Notes under the pieces: generated by a model | What the model was told of the DNA's origin: nothing | Seen by the model: the letters and a program-made list of their open reading frames with translations, nothing else | Database searches by the model: none | Shown: positions 11,865-23,963 of the stretch, piece by piece | Layout: each line of letters starts with the position of its first letter | Position numbering within the stretch: position 1 is the stretch's first letter | Assembly: GCA_000320545.1 (NCBI GenBank) | Contig: ADNK01002149.1 | Span: 1-35,174 of the forward strand | Direction of reading: 5' to 3' | Source of the DNA: Bigelowiella natans CCMP2755 | Taxonomy: Eukaryota; Cercozoa; Chlorarachniophyceae | Length of the DNA stretch: 35,174 nucleotides | Position numbers and translations under genes: made by a program

Positions 11865-13382
11865 ATACGAAAATTTCGAGAAATATTGTGCCAGAGATGA
11901 TCTTCTTTGACGAAACAATTAAAGGAGGAGGCGGATTATCGCGAGGATCTACTTCAGCATACATGCTGCTGTACAGGAGGAAACAGCAGCCAGGGAAGAC
12001 GACGTCAAAGGCGACGTCAAAGGCTACCTTGGCAGCGATGAGTACCGCACTTGAAAGGAATAGTTAGTTCGATTGGATCGTGATATTGCTCATGTGATGA
12101 TGAAATTGGCCTTGGTTTTCGTGAGAAATAGCATGAAGATGAATCGTGGCGGCGGCGTGGTTACGACGACGACGATGATTATGATGATGACGTGACAACG
12201 TGACAGTATCTAATCAAGATCGAAACGGCATTGCAGGCCGCTTCCGACCGCCGACTGTGGACGAAATACCCAAAAAGTCGTATAGCATCTGCAGAAAACA
12301 TCACAGAATTGATTTTGAAGTATTGTTGTAGTGACATCATCACACGCACCATGATTTTGGCGTGGCTTTCTACTGCGAGGCAGTAGTAGAAATTAAACAT
12401 GTCGACGATCAGTCGAGGAGATCCGCGACGGTTTATTCATTCGAATAGCGTTGCATTCGCACAGCGTTGCATCGCAAAAACAGATCTCGGCGTTTATCGC
12501 TCTAATTTCCACAATCCTGCAGTGCTGTGTCCAATAAGAAAAAATGGGAGAACAATCTTTGCAGTATTTATTCATATAGCACACACGTTGGCAAACGTGG
12601 ATGCATCATCCACGTATGGAAATGCATCGAGTTTATGATTTTCCTCCATAAACATGTGATTTATTATATTTTTTAAAATGGTAAGTGACGAGTATGCTCT
12701 TTAGTTAGGCGTTTCTCATTCCTTCTCTCCCATTACTGTCTCCCCCTTCCCATTTCAGGCTGCTGGAGGACCTAAGAGCGGCAAGGGAACAACGGAAGAA
12801 GACTGAGGAGGAGGAAGAAAGGCAGAGGTCGCTCGCCAACGGCCGATCTCCCCCGCCCCACTTTTGATGATGTTGCGTTTTCCCCCATACGATATTGCTG
12901 CTGTCGATGTTGTATAGGAAATGGCAGAAGAGAAAGAAGAAAGAGCAAGCAGCAAAGAAGAGAACCGTGTTCCTTTTCTCGCCGCCGCCACCAATGATGA
13001 TGAAGACCGAAACAGCAGCTCTTTCTAAAAAGGGAGGGGATCGCGTGGTAGCTCTTCCTCCTCCTCCTCCTCCTCCTCCTCCTCCTCCTCCTCTTCCTCC
13101 TCCTAATCACCGTCCTTTCTTCCTTTATAAGTCATCAACGGTGAATGCGCTGGGATTGGGGGGGGACAAAGGTTTCTTGCACCTTCACATCAGGTTGTTT
13201 GCTAAAGGGGAGAAGGAGAGGGGAAGATAGTCGTCAATACCAGCACGATCATAGCGTCGATTAGAATATAAAGAATAATTTCGCTGGTTAGTATTTGCAT
13301 CCTCGTAATGAGTCAGTGTCAATGTATTTTATGCCCATGCGATGGAGGATGTTCAGTATGTTTGCGTGGGTGTTTCTGTTGT

Positions 13383-13426
<44 letters not shown>

Positions 13427-14695
13427 GCACGCGCGCGCGCGCCCGTGTGTGTTTGTGTGTGTGCTTATCGGTACGACTTTCTGTCTAGTTCGGCCAAGAT
13501 GCAAAGAATAGAAGCAGCTCCAAGAGCAACTTTACACCAGATACTACCAGTTATCAGAAAGGTCATCTCCCTGATAAATACTCTTCCTTATCTCTCTCTC
13601 TCCCCCTCCTCCCACCTGTCTGCGGGTGCATGTTGTTGGTGGGTTCTCTCTATGCATAAAACTCTTACAAATCTGGAAGAATAGAATAGCATCTACGATG
13701 AATCTTCCCTCCTCGCAATAATAGAAACGGCTGGCATCACATCCCACACGACAAAAGAACAGTCACTGTCGCATTTTCATGCGTAACATAACATGTGCAT
13801 CATCAAAACAGACAACTCAAATAGATCGCAGCTTGTTGCACCTACATACCGCAAACGCACTTATACTATCCTCTGTTGTGCAGAAATTGGGTATTGGAGA
13901 AAGGACCATGCTCGATATCTACCAAATTGTCAATCAGTCACCATCATCATCATTATCTTCTTCTTCATCATCATCATCGTCAATAGCAGCAGCAGCGGCT
14001 TCATCCTCAACCCCAACCAATTCTTCTGCTACATCGGCACTTCCCACCACCTCCTCGCAACTGCAACGACAACAACGATCAGAAGAAACGAAGGGAGGGG
14101 AGAAATTGAATGAGGAGGGGGGGGAGGAGGATAAGAAGAGTCGGGGCAATACTCAGCCCTCACGAAAACGCAAGAAGACGAATGAAGGTGCACAACATAG
14201 TTCCCCTCCCCCCCTTTTCGATTGTCTTATCATCATCATCTATTGTATTCTCATCATAGGAGGAGGAGGAGGAGGAAGAGGAGGAGACCAAATTGACATT
14301 GGACAACGGCTACTGTTTGTATCATCATCATCATCATCATCATCAATAGCTGCTTCGAGCTCCTCGTCGTCATCATCATCATCATCATCTCCTTCTCACT
14401 CTTTTTCCGGGTCTCCTCTTCACCTGCCGCTATCCACTGTTTTCCGAACCGATGAGCACCAGCACACCCTTCCTGACGGTAGCATCGGAGAGCCAGAAGA
14501 TTAGTGATAACGATAATAACAGTAATGATGATAGTAAAAATACCTATTTGTATGATTGCTAGCACAGCAACGTGAGGAGGTCACTCACACTCAACTCGCA
14601 AAAATAATGCGAGAAGAAACCTATTGGCATCACTTCTTTCATATTTTCATCTATATTTTTGTACTCTTCTATTTCACTTTTGAAAAAAGCAAGTT

Positions 14696-14731
<36 letters not shown>

Positions 14732-16226
14732 CCTCCAACACAGGCACTAGAACAACCATCGAGGCCAAGGAGTATCTGAAGCTTTTCATCGCGCCGTCAC
14801 CGACGACGACGTTTGGCTGCAAATCCGGCGGCGAACATCCCAGTGATGGTGAAGCAAAAACAGTAAAGGAGGACTACGACTACTCTATGAGCCCCCCCGT
14901 CGAGCAGGACGCAGCTCGGAAAGGATCCAAAAGATTGGGGGGAGGGGAACGTGGGTTTATCATGACTATGCTTGACTTTCCTGACGTCGGAAGGAGGAGG
15001 GGAGAAGGGGAGGGAGGAGGAGCAGAGGTCAAGGAGGACGGGACAACAAGGGGGGGGGGAGGCAAGATACGACGAGCACCCCATTGTACGATATATTGGT
15101 GTGCTAAATGTTAAAAGCCAAGCTACAGACAAGGCGCCATCGTCATCATCATCATCATCATTATCACCATCATCATCAACGCATCGATCACCGTCCCTTC
15201 CCTTCCCCTCCTCCTCCTCCTCCTCCTCCTCCTCCTCCTCCTCTTTCTGCGTTCACAATCTGTGCGAGATGGTTGCAGAGGGGTCCGCTGATAGGGCAAA
15301 CACAGTGGCGGCTGCACCCGCATATAAGGCTTACGCGCTCTTCGCTCCTCGTGATGAGCAAAGAGGAGGAGATCGACTCTCTGGGCGCTTCTCACAGTGC
15401 CGATGCTTGCATCCTAATCTCATCTTGGTCTGTCTTATGCATGCATGTGTGTGTGTGTGCGCGTGTGTGTGTGAATCACTTTCTATTACCTCGTGCTTGT
15501 CGTTGTCGAAGAGAATAAATCGTCGATGGTATATGAAGCTGTTGTGAAAAGGAATCGTTTGGTGCTTTGTCTTCTTTGTGCTGCTGCTACTGCTGCTATA
15601 GAATAATCCTGAGAAGGTAGAGGCGGTGGGATCGGTCATCTGTTTTGTACCTTCGCACATCGACGAGTCGCACGTATTGGCCTTCCACGACAACATCATC
15701 AACACGGTAATCATATGTGATGTCTTCGGTGTGTGTGGTGAGTCGGCTACACGTGCGTATTTACGTCATCAGCTACCATCCTTCGTTCCGATCGATCGAT
15801 CGAGGAGCCACACACATCATCCATGCCAATGCGTATGCTGACGCGGTGCCGATAACAACGAAGGTGCGTGTGGAGTTCCAGCACCTGAACCTTCCCCCGT
15901 TCCTGAGGTCGCACCCCAACTTCAAGCGGGAGCGCATGCAAATCGCCCTCCGCGCTGGCCGCGAGGACAACATCAGCACTGTCTTCGGGAGGCTGCGGCG
16001 TACAATCGAATGTGAAACGATGGCGTTGGGCTTGGGATCCTCATCATCACCAGCTGTATCTGCACTAGCTTCTTCTTCTTCTTCTTCTTCTTCTTCTTCC
16101 TCCTCCTCTCCTCCTCCTTCCTCTTCTGCTTCTTCATCACTTCTCAGCGGATATTCCGTGGTAGTGTTCGGTTGCGACCCAATCAGGATGGCACCGAGGA
16201 GGACGAGGAGGTGAGTGTAGCGTACG

Positions 16227-16268
<42 letters not shown>

Positions 16269-17407
16269 CCATCATCGTCGTCGTGAGTAGAAAACAGGGG
16301 GAATTGTGCGGCGTGCGATATACAATTTCCACTCGCCCTGAGGTGTTGGTTGGGAGTGAAATATTAACTCTTCGCTCGTGTGTCGGCACAATCGATGATT
16401 CTAACACAATTGCGCAGCAACAGCGTCGCAATCAAGTCTCCTACCACGCCTTCTTTGCATTAGATACACGGTCCCACCTCCAGGCCGCTGTGAGGAGAGA
16501 TCTGACACTGAGAAGAAGACACTCCGGGAGGCCTGCACAATCATGGGTTGTCGAAGATAAGAAAAGTTCTGCTCGGAGATACTACGATCTTCCTGCTTTA
16601 GGATATAAATATCATCATTTTCATCATCATCATTTTGGCGTTGTCGTCGTCATTGTCGTCGTCGTCGTCACGATCCTCATTTTTCATCACTAATTATCAT
16701 TCCCCCCCTCGCCTTGGTTTTCTCATTTCTGATGTCCATGCGACACCAGGCATGTGCGTTTGGAAATTCTTCTACACACTTGAGCCTTCACCGTTGTCAT
16801 CATCATCATCATCATCATCACAAGGAGCTATCAACGAAACCAACTCTATCAGCAGCAGCAGCAGCATCCACAAGAATCTTGCCCACACCACCGACAGTAC
16901 CACAGCGATATCATCCACCCCCTCCCCCTCCCCATTTCCATCTTCAAAAGTGACAATTCGTGTGCTATGGCTGGGGGAGGGGGGCGCGGGGGCATCCGAG
17001 ACTCCCATAGAGATCACAGTAGCATGTTCTTCTCCAGCTCTCATCACCACATCTACAGTAAAGGCACATATTGCGAGTGCGGTGTCGAAAGCCAAGATGC
17101 CCCACGGAACAACGAGTAGTAGTGCTACCACTAGCATAACCAACAGCAGCGGCGGCGGTGAACGAGCTGGTAAAGTAGGTCGGAGTAAGGAGGTTGCCGC
17201 TCCTCTCGATAAGGATGACATTTGGCTGTTTTGGATAAGTGCTGGCAGAATCGCCTTGGAGCTGCGCCATGACGATAGTAGCAGCAAAGCCAGTGGTGAT
17301 ATGCTCCTTAAAGACGTCCTGCCGTCCTCGTTGATGGGGTAGGGTATCTACCGATGATGGTGATGATAGTGATGATGCACACACGCGCCCGGAAGCATTC
17401 TTGCACG

Positions 17408-17444
<37 letters not shown>

Positions 17445-19237
17445 CCATATCACTTATTCGCTGCTCCAATGTGACTGTAATAATGCCCTCCTCCTCCCCT
17501 TTCTCTCCTCCCAACGCTCACTCTCAACCTCAGCACGTGGCCCTCGTTGCACGCGCAGATCGCGTTCAACAAGCAGGAAGAAGGCGGGGACAACAGCAGC
17601 AGCATTATCGGAGAGCTGGAAAGGAGAGAAGGGGGAGAAAGAGGAGGAGGAGGAGGAGGAGGAGGAGGAGGAAGCAGGCGAACGCACCACAATGCTAAGA
17701 ACGCCTCCCTCTCCAATGGCCACACCATCAATGAAACAGAGAATGAGAAGGATATAAAAGATGTTAACAATCCGTCGGGCAGTAAGATGGCCTCCTCCTC
17801 CTCCTCCTCATCATCATCATCATCATCATCATCATCGTCATCATCGGTCCGAGTCTTCGTATCGCACTTTCGACAGCAGGCAGTGATGATGGGGAGGGCG
17901 CCCTCAAACAACAACAACAACAACAACAACAGCAACAACTTCGCAGCTTCTAAGAAGAAGAGGGGAACAAAGCTTACCGCCTTTGCAATGCCCTTCGTCT
18001 ATAGGTACTCCTACGCTTTTAGTAAAGATGGATTGATGGATGGATGGATAGATGAATATGATCGATGCATGCATGGTGATTAGAAAACGATGATTCTAAC
18101 ACTCGATGATGACGGCATTGCAGCAGCAGCTAGTAGTATCAGTAGCTTCGTCTCTGCAATTGCTGCACTGACGAGTCATAACGTGTGAATAATCAGGTTA
18201 CGATCAACGGCTACCCCCGCAAGGGTAATGCGAGAATTCCGTCAAAAATTGGGGCAAAGCTTCCCTCCACGCGGTATTATTCGTATTGATTGTCCCTATG
18301 CCCTGTTGGTGAGTTGGGGTCGTAGCTTCCTCTCTTCTTCGCCTCCTTTTGTTTTTTTTTTGTATCTGATGATGCAATGTAGAGAGCGAGGGAGGGAGGG
18401 AGAGAGAGAGAGAGAAATTCCTCGATCCAATATGTCAATGTACATATCCACCCCCCGCTTGCTCTCGCGTTTCTGTTAGATGATGCGGCCAAATGGCGTT
18501 TGGTGTTGGCGCTTCGAGGCAATGGCGGAGGATCTTCTGGCAGGAGAAGCAGCAACAGCGGCACCTACTTCATTCCTCTCCATTCCTCGAGGGAATCCAC
18601 CAAACACGTGCCTATCCTCCAATCGCACCCCATGATCGCGGTCATTGTTTTCCGTATTGATGCTGCAGCTTCGACCAATTTCATATTGAGGAGAACCCAT
18701 TGCCTTTTTCCAACTTTGTTCTTCTCCTCCTCCTCCTCCCCCTCCTCCTACTTCTGATTATATTGCCACTGTTGTTACGACTAGCAGGACGGTGATTGCC
18801 TCGGAATTGTGCATGTTGGAGACGATGCGGCTAGTGAGAATAAGGTGGTGCTGAAGGTGGTGGTGGTGATGGTTTTTGAACGAAAGAGAGATTGTTATTG
18901 CATCATGTCGCGGGGGAGAGAGGGAGAGAGAGGAGAAAGGGGAGAGAGGCGCAGCAGATACATATTCTCCCAATAAACCTTTCCTATGGTGGTGATGGAG
19001 GCCTAAAGCTGGCAGTTACTAGAGTTAGTCCTGATGATTATCGAATCATCCGACCTACGAGTTGTGCTACCCACCTATCTTCGTATCTTCGTTGCTGATG
19101 TTGCTTGCGACTTTTGACAGCTCGGGGGCTCTTCCTCTGGGAGGGAACGGCAGTTCTATCACGGTAACAATGGAAAGCAGAGCTGGTTGGACACGGAGGG
19201 GCTAGAGCGCCTTATTCTTCCTCCGAGCGACATTTGA
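6288..19237 (+). CDS. USP7/UBP12-type ubiquitin-specific protease, apparently with N-terminal PUB domain
   Basis: A very large many-exon gene for a cysteine deubiquitinase. In-phase exons: 6288-6370, 6448-6498, 6562-6630, 6861-7008 (PUB), 7314-7411, 7523-7582, 7748-7804, 7912-7967, 8133-8241, 8461-8496, 8607-8675, 8926-8964, 9235-9267, 9621-9647, 9876-9938, 10035-10111, 10362-10521, 10932-10962, 11209-11274, 11411-11450, 11690-11733, 11925-12041, 12237-12276, 12759-12827, 12918-12966, 13132-13193, 13489-13561, from 13884, then 15602-15706, 15864-16055, 16148-16210, 16750-17338, 17534-18004, 18197-18273, 18480-18640, 18788-18844, 19121-19237 (stop TGA). The catalytic triad is intact: Cys in GLINSGATCYLN, His in SGHYISYVK, Asp in WTRFDDTR. 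QHDAHELNRIL, LPP-type RYFPPLLFLHLARF and STSAYMLLYRRK are also present. The C-terminal part matches the USP7 ubiquitin-like domains (VRVEFQHLNLP, KVTIRVLWL, AMPFVYR, GDCLGIVHVGDD). Unresolved: 14100-15600, about 16418-16749, and the true 5' end. No MATH domain was seen. Confidence 0.9.
6309..7008 (+). other. PUB domain (p97/VCP-binding type), four exons
   Basis: Spliced exons give SILSKICQNIIKDPANPKF, then QKLKLASKAVQRHIVE, then VPGAEEFLQAIGF with HLALDGE. This is the helical core and the conserved loop of PUB/PUG domains, which bind the C-terminal tail of the p97/Cdc48 segregase. Intron phases between all four exons agree (0, 0, 0). A possible start is the Met at 6309, but the exon may continue upstream. 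Exon four can splice out in phase 1 after 7008 into the exon at 7314 that leads to the USP cysteine box. If unspliced, it would run to a stop at 7065-7067 and be a separate small protein. Confidence 0.8.
7251..7284. repeat. (TCA)n microsatellite in intron
   Basis: Eleven to twelve TCA units between the last PUB exon and the next USP exon. Confidence 0.95.
9342..9577. repeat. cluster of (ATC)n, (TAG)n and (CTC)n microsatellites in a USP intron
   Basis: Three different trinucleotide arrays lie within 240 bases: ATC (9342-9375), TAG (9401-9430) and CTC/CTG (9551-9585). They fill the intron between the 9235-9267 and 9621-9647 exons. Confidence 0.9.
10621..10663. repeat. (TTC)n microsatellite in USP intron
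   Basis: About 14 TTC units. The same intron also carries a (GT)n run (10739-10771) and an (ATC)n run (about 10880-10925) that reaches to within a few bases of the acceptor at 10931. Confidence 0.95.
11822..11860. repeat. (CT)n microsatellite in USP intron
   Basis: About 19 CT units in the intron before the exon coding STSAYMLLYRRK. A similar (CT)n run sits at 11540-11569 in the preceding intron. Confidence 0.95.
13055..13111. repeat. (CCT)n microsatellite next to a 3' splice site
   Basis: Nearly 20 CCT units ending about 20 bases before the acceptor AG at 13130-13131. The array could itself serve as the polypyrimidine tract of that intron. Confidence 0.9.
13388..13475. repeat. (CT)n followed by GC/GT alternating run
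   Basis: About 18 CT units, then an alternating purine-pyrimidine stretch of GCGCGC and GTGTGT. It lies just upstream of the exon at 13489. Confidence 0.9.
17640..17940 (+). repeat. in-frame trinucleotide arrays inside a USP exon (poly-Gly, poly-Ser, poly-Asn)
   Basis: Within the exon 17534-18004 a GGA array encodes about ten Gly, a TCC/TCA array about twenty Ser and an AAC array about eight Asn. The exon is open throughout and its phases fit both neighbours (GG|C at the start, AG|G at the end), so these repeats are translated rather than intronic. They lie between the segment SLHAQIAFNKQEEGG and the conserved VRVFVSHF...AMPFVYR block, that is, in a loop. Confidence 0.8.
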
Positions 19238-19293
19238 ATCTACGACGATTGCGTTTGATTTGATTTTCTTTCACGTCAAGTGGAGAGTGCGTT

Positions 19294-19329
<36 letters not shown>

Positions 19330-20183
19330 CACTTAAACACACAAACACATCGTTATGTGATGCTGCTAGCTTTCCCTTGCAGGTCTGATGAGAAGCAGAG
19401 CCAGAAGAGAGGTGGGACTGGTAATAAGGAGCAGTGTAGTCGCAGCAGATGGCGCCACGCCCGGTGGTGAAGGAGATGGAGAAAAGACTGGAAGCTAGAT
19501 CAACAAATAGTCAAACAGTGATAGTCGCAAGGTTTGCGGTCGAATGATTTAGAGCATTGCGCGTGTAGGCTGCCCATATCGCGATCATTTAATTTTTTTC
19601 AGTATTATGAGAGCGTAGTTACCCTAGGCAATGAATGCAATGGACATGCATACTACATGCAGCGTGCTAGCGTAGTATACAAACTAGCTGAGTGCACTAG
19701 CTCATTCACAGTGGAAAGGCCTCGCTCGTAGAGACGCTTCTCGCGCAGATGTCATACTACTTCCAGACTCGTGCTGACGACGCACATGTACAGCTCTCGC
19801 ATCATAACACGTCAATTGATCGTCACAGAAAAACTGGCAAATGCGCGTTATACGCGGCCAACTAGCTAGCTAGCCAAATGCTCACCAATTCATCGCTTCT
19901 CATCAAAAGTTGTTACACGAATAATTTTGATACAAAAGTAAATTGCGTTTTTCATTCTGTTATTCGAAGTAAGCACTACGCATCAGCATGGTCCTTGAAG
20001 CAAGCTAGCAAGCCGGCAACCGCGCATGCATGCTTGCTGCTAAGAACGGATCCTTCCTTACGTGTGTGTGACGCCTCGCACTGAGCGCACGTTGGCGATC
20101 GTTATTCCTTCTACGTACTCATTTATTTCGGCTTCTTTGAACAGCTTACTAGCTTATTTGAACGAGCAAATCACTTGTCACAC
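19238..20183. other. intergenic between convergent USP and DEG genes
   Basis: Contains a (C/A)n run (19295-19329) and CTAGCTAGC-like words near 19860. The few ORFs are short and unrecognised. It should hold the 3' ends of both convergent genes. Confidence 0.6.
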
Positions 20184-23100
20184 TTACTGCACGTCAGTCG
20201 CGGGGATGGTCGCCATACCGACAGGAGCGCGCTTTGCGGCACCGAGAGACAGCTCGATTTCTAACTTCTCGCTGCCAGCTCGCACCACGGACAACCGTAT
20301 GACGTCTCCAGGCTTGTACTGTTCGTGCATACCAACCAGAATCAGAATCAAACAAGTAAGCTGTTCTGCTGATGCTGAGAGTTATTTAAGGCCCCTCCCC
20401 CCCCTCCCCCCACCCTCTCCTCTAAAAAATTTGAGAAACAGATGCCCATGGCAACTACCTTCTCCAATATCCTGTATACGTCGGACTCGTTCTGGAGCTT
20501 GTCGCCGTCGATAGCGGTGATGATATCCCCGATCTTCAGATCACCTGCAAGGGAGAAGATGGAGAGGACGTGTCATTCAAGCTATTGCGGCCGCGGTCTC
20601 TTCAAGTAGGAAAATCCCTTTTTTTGGTGAAATGTTGGCTTGGAGAGTGTGCTGACCTGCGTCTGTTCGCGACATGCCTATTAACCCGGCCTCCTGAGCC
20701 GGTGATTCCGGAGCAACCTGATGGTGGATGTGGATTGCCACCAACCGGGTTATTATCACGCGCAATGAAGAAGGGGGGTGGGGGGGGGGGAAGAAAGGGT
20801 GCAAATGCATCAACGTCGAGGATCCTTTTCAGACGGAGGTCATTTCGGAATTTCGAGAAAAATGTTGTTTGATGTCGTTTTGGCTACTGCGTTCAGAAAT
20901 GACGTGGCTATGATCTGTGTCTCATCGCGACTATGTGATTGTCTGTGGAGTTCCTCCTACCTCAAGTACAGCAACGCCTGGAATATTCACTCCAAAGGAC
21001 TAATTATGGGTGGGGGTGAAATTCAAATGCATGGCAGAATTGCTCGGCGTGTGACGGCAGCATCATCCGAACTTTATTATCACTACGCACTTCACTTTCT
21101 ATCATTATTATTATAATTATTATTATTATTATTATTATTATTAGCAGCAGCAGCAGCAGCAGCAGCAGCATCCCAATCAGCTTCGATGAATGGGGTCAAA
21201 GCTAACACACCTTGAGCGCCTGTGTGTCGAACAAGGCCACTCCTGCGATAATTAAAAACAATGTTGATGGTGAGGAAGGAGAAGAAGAGGGCGAAAAAGA
21301 AGAAGACGATGATGCAGTGATGATGATTGTGCACAATTCAACCTAATTTTGGCCTCAAAATCTGGCCCTTCTGGATTAGCGTAGAGACGATTTGCTACAA
21401 TAGCATTGGTGAAAATATTAATGTGTGTCAATGTGTTCTTGCCCGTGTAGTTCATTGTAGATGCACATGCTACAATCGTGAGTTGCTAATCCATCAGCAT
21501 TTGACAGGCAATCATCAATAACGAATCCCGATTTAATGTGCATTCAAATAGCGAGTTTTCACGAAATTCAATCATTGTTCCACGGCCTGCAACGACACCA
21601 ATACCTACTACTATTACCACTACAACTACTGCTACTACCACATACGATTACCTTGGCTGAGTCGATAGGAATCGCAAATCCAACGCCCGAAGACGCTCCA
21701 CTCGGCGAGAAAATCGCTTTTATTATTATCATCACCATTATTATTACTGATTGTTTATAGAGGGGGAAATCATCATGACTATTGGTGTAAAAGTAGATCG
21801 CGCGAAGTCTTCGTAGCTATGTTTTCGCTGTAATGCGCTCACCATTATCACCATCACCATCATCATCATCATCATCATCATCATCATTCTATGGTAGGGT
21901 AGAGATATACTGCTACCAAGGTCCTCTTTGTAGCTACAGAGACAACTATTATAACCATCATTGTTATCATAATTATCATCATCATCGTCGTCGTCGTCAA
22001 GCGCACCTGTGTTTATGCCGATGATTTGCCCTGCTGAGTTCAGCAGCGGCCCGCCGCTACGAAACAACAACAACAACAACAACAACAACAAGAACAACAT
22101 TGATAGTATCGACGAGTATTAGTAGTCACGTACTTCTTCTACATATGACTGTAAGCAATTTGGAATAGTTGAATATCTTTGTTGCACCTTCCTTTAATAC
22201 TTCGTAGACACCGTGGATATCACTCCTCCTCCTCCTCCTCCTCCTCCTCCTCCTCCTCATCCTTTTCCCCCCCCCCCCCCCCCCACTTTTCTTCTTCTTC
22301 TTCTTCTTCTTCGTAGTAGCAGTAGTAGTACCTATTGCCTGGGTTAATAGAGGCGTCTGTTTGTATGACATTGAATATCGGCCTACCCGTCGGAGACATA
22401 ACCTGGTTTGAAGGAAATCAAACAAACATCATCATGATCATCATCCTCATCATCATCCTCATACTCATCATCCTGAGTCAAAGGCACAGCAACGTAAAGG
22501 AATGGGTGAAGAGCTTCATCGATTTGTCGTCTCTTTTCATCGCAATAGGCCCATAGTTACCACCATCACCACCACCACTACTTCTAAAACTACTACTACT
22601 TCTTCTACTACTACTACTACTACTACTACTACTCCTACACACTAGAATCCATGCTTGTTTTTCCTCCTACCTGACGGCCGAGGCCTGATACTACACCGAC
22701 GGTGAGAGTGTGGTCAAGCCCGAAAGGGTTTCCTATTGCAATGGCCCCCTGCCCAACCTTGTTGTTTGAGGAAGGATGAAGGAGGGAGAATGAATCAGGG
22801 GAAGAAGAAGAAGAAGAAAGCATATAATCCCAATGACGACGACGATGCTTTAAGTAGTGGCTATTTCATCACCATCATCATCATCATCATCATCGTCAAT
22901 GTGTGAAATAAGATATAAACTCTATGCATAGAACGTAGTACACGACTCTTATGATGATATGCTGCTGCTGCTGCTGCTGCTGCTGCTCACGGCACATACA
23001 AGAAGATCCGAAGACGTTCCTACAGACAACGGCTTTAGCAGCTCCGAGGGAGCATCCACCTGGAAGAAGAAAAAGAAAAAGAAGAAAGAGAAGAGGAAGA

Positions 23101-23438
23101 GGAGGAACATCAGCATCAGCAGCAACAATAACGAATGAAGATGAGATGGAATGACGACGGATAAGAGAAACACCACCACCATCATCATCATCGTCGTCGT
23201 TGTGGTTGTCGTTAACACCCATGAATTACTGCCGTACTCCTACTGCTACTACACTTGACAAATTCGACAGACAATGGAAGAAGAAGAAGAAGAAGAAGAA
23301 GAAGAAGAAGAGGCTATTCCGGTCTTACAACAACACGATGACCTCCTACCTTGAGCACAGCAATATCTTTATCTGGATCATATCCTACGAGTCGAGCATC
23401 AAACCTATGTACGTGCAGAAAGATGGATCATACCCAGA

Positions 23439-23478
<40 letters not shown>

Positions 23479-23723
23479 GCACACACATACGCCAACACAC
23501 GCCTACACACGCAGGTACTTGCATAGGAATGGGGCTTGACATTTAGCCTTTGCAGCATCAAGCAAACTTCAAATCGCTAAACAAAGCTAAAGCACCAACT
23601 ACTAGCTTCTCTCCTCCCTCCTTCCCTTTTCTTCTTCTTCCCCGTCTCTTGCCCCCCCCCGTGCATATTACGTCTTCAAGGTATTTGTGGCGCCCTCTTC
23701 TCGTGATAGCACACCAGTGAAGT

Positions 23724-23763
<40 letters not shown>

Positions 23764-23929
23764 CGGCAAAGCAACATAGTAACAAGCAGAAAAATGCAAA
23801 CTGTGAGTGAGTGGGTTGGAGGGTAAGGGCATAACCAACTATCTGAGGAGTGAGGCAGGAATAAAGAAAAACTCTCTTTATTTTTTATGTTGTTCAAATA
23901 GTACGAAGGAGGTCAAGGAAAACACGTAG

Positions 23930-23963
<34 letters not shown>

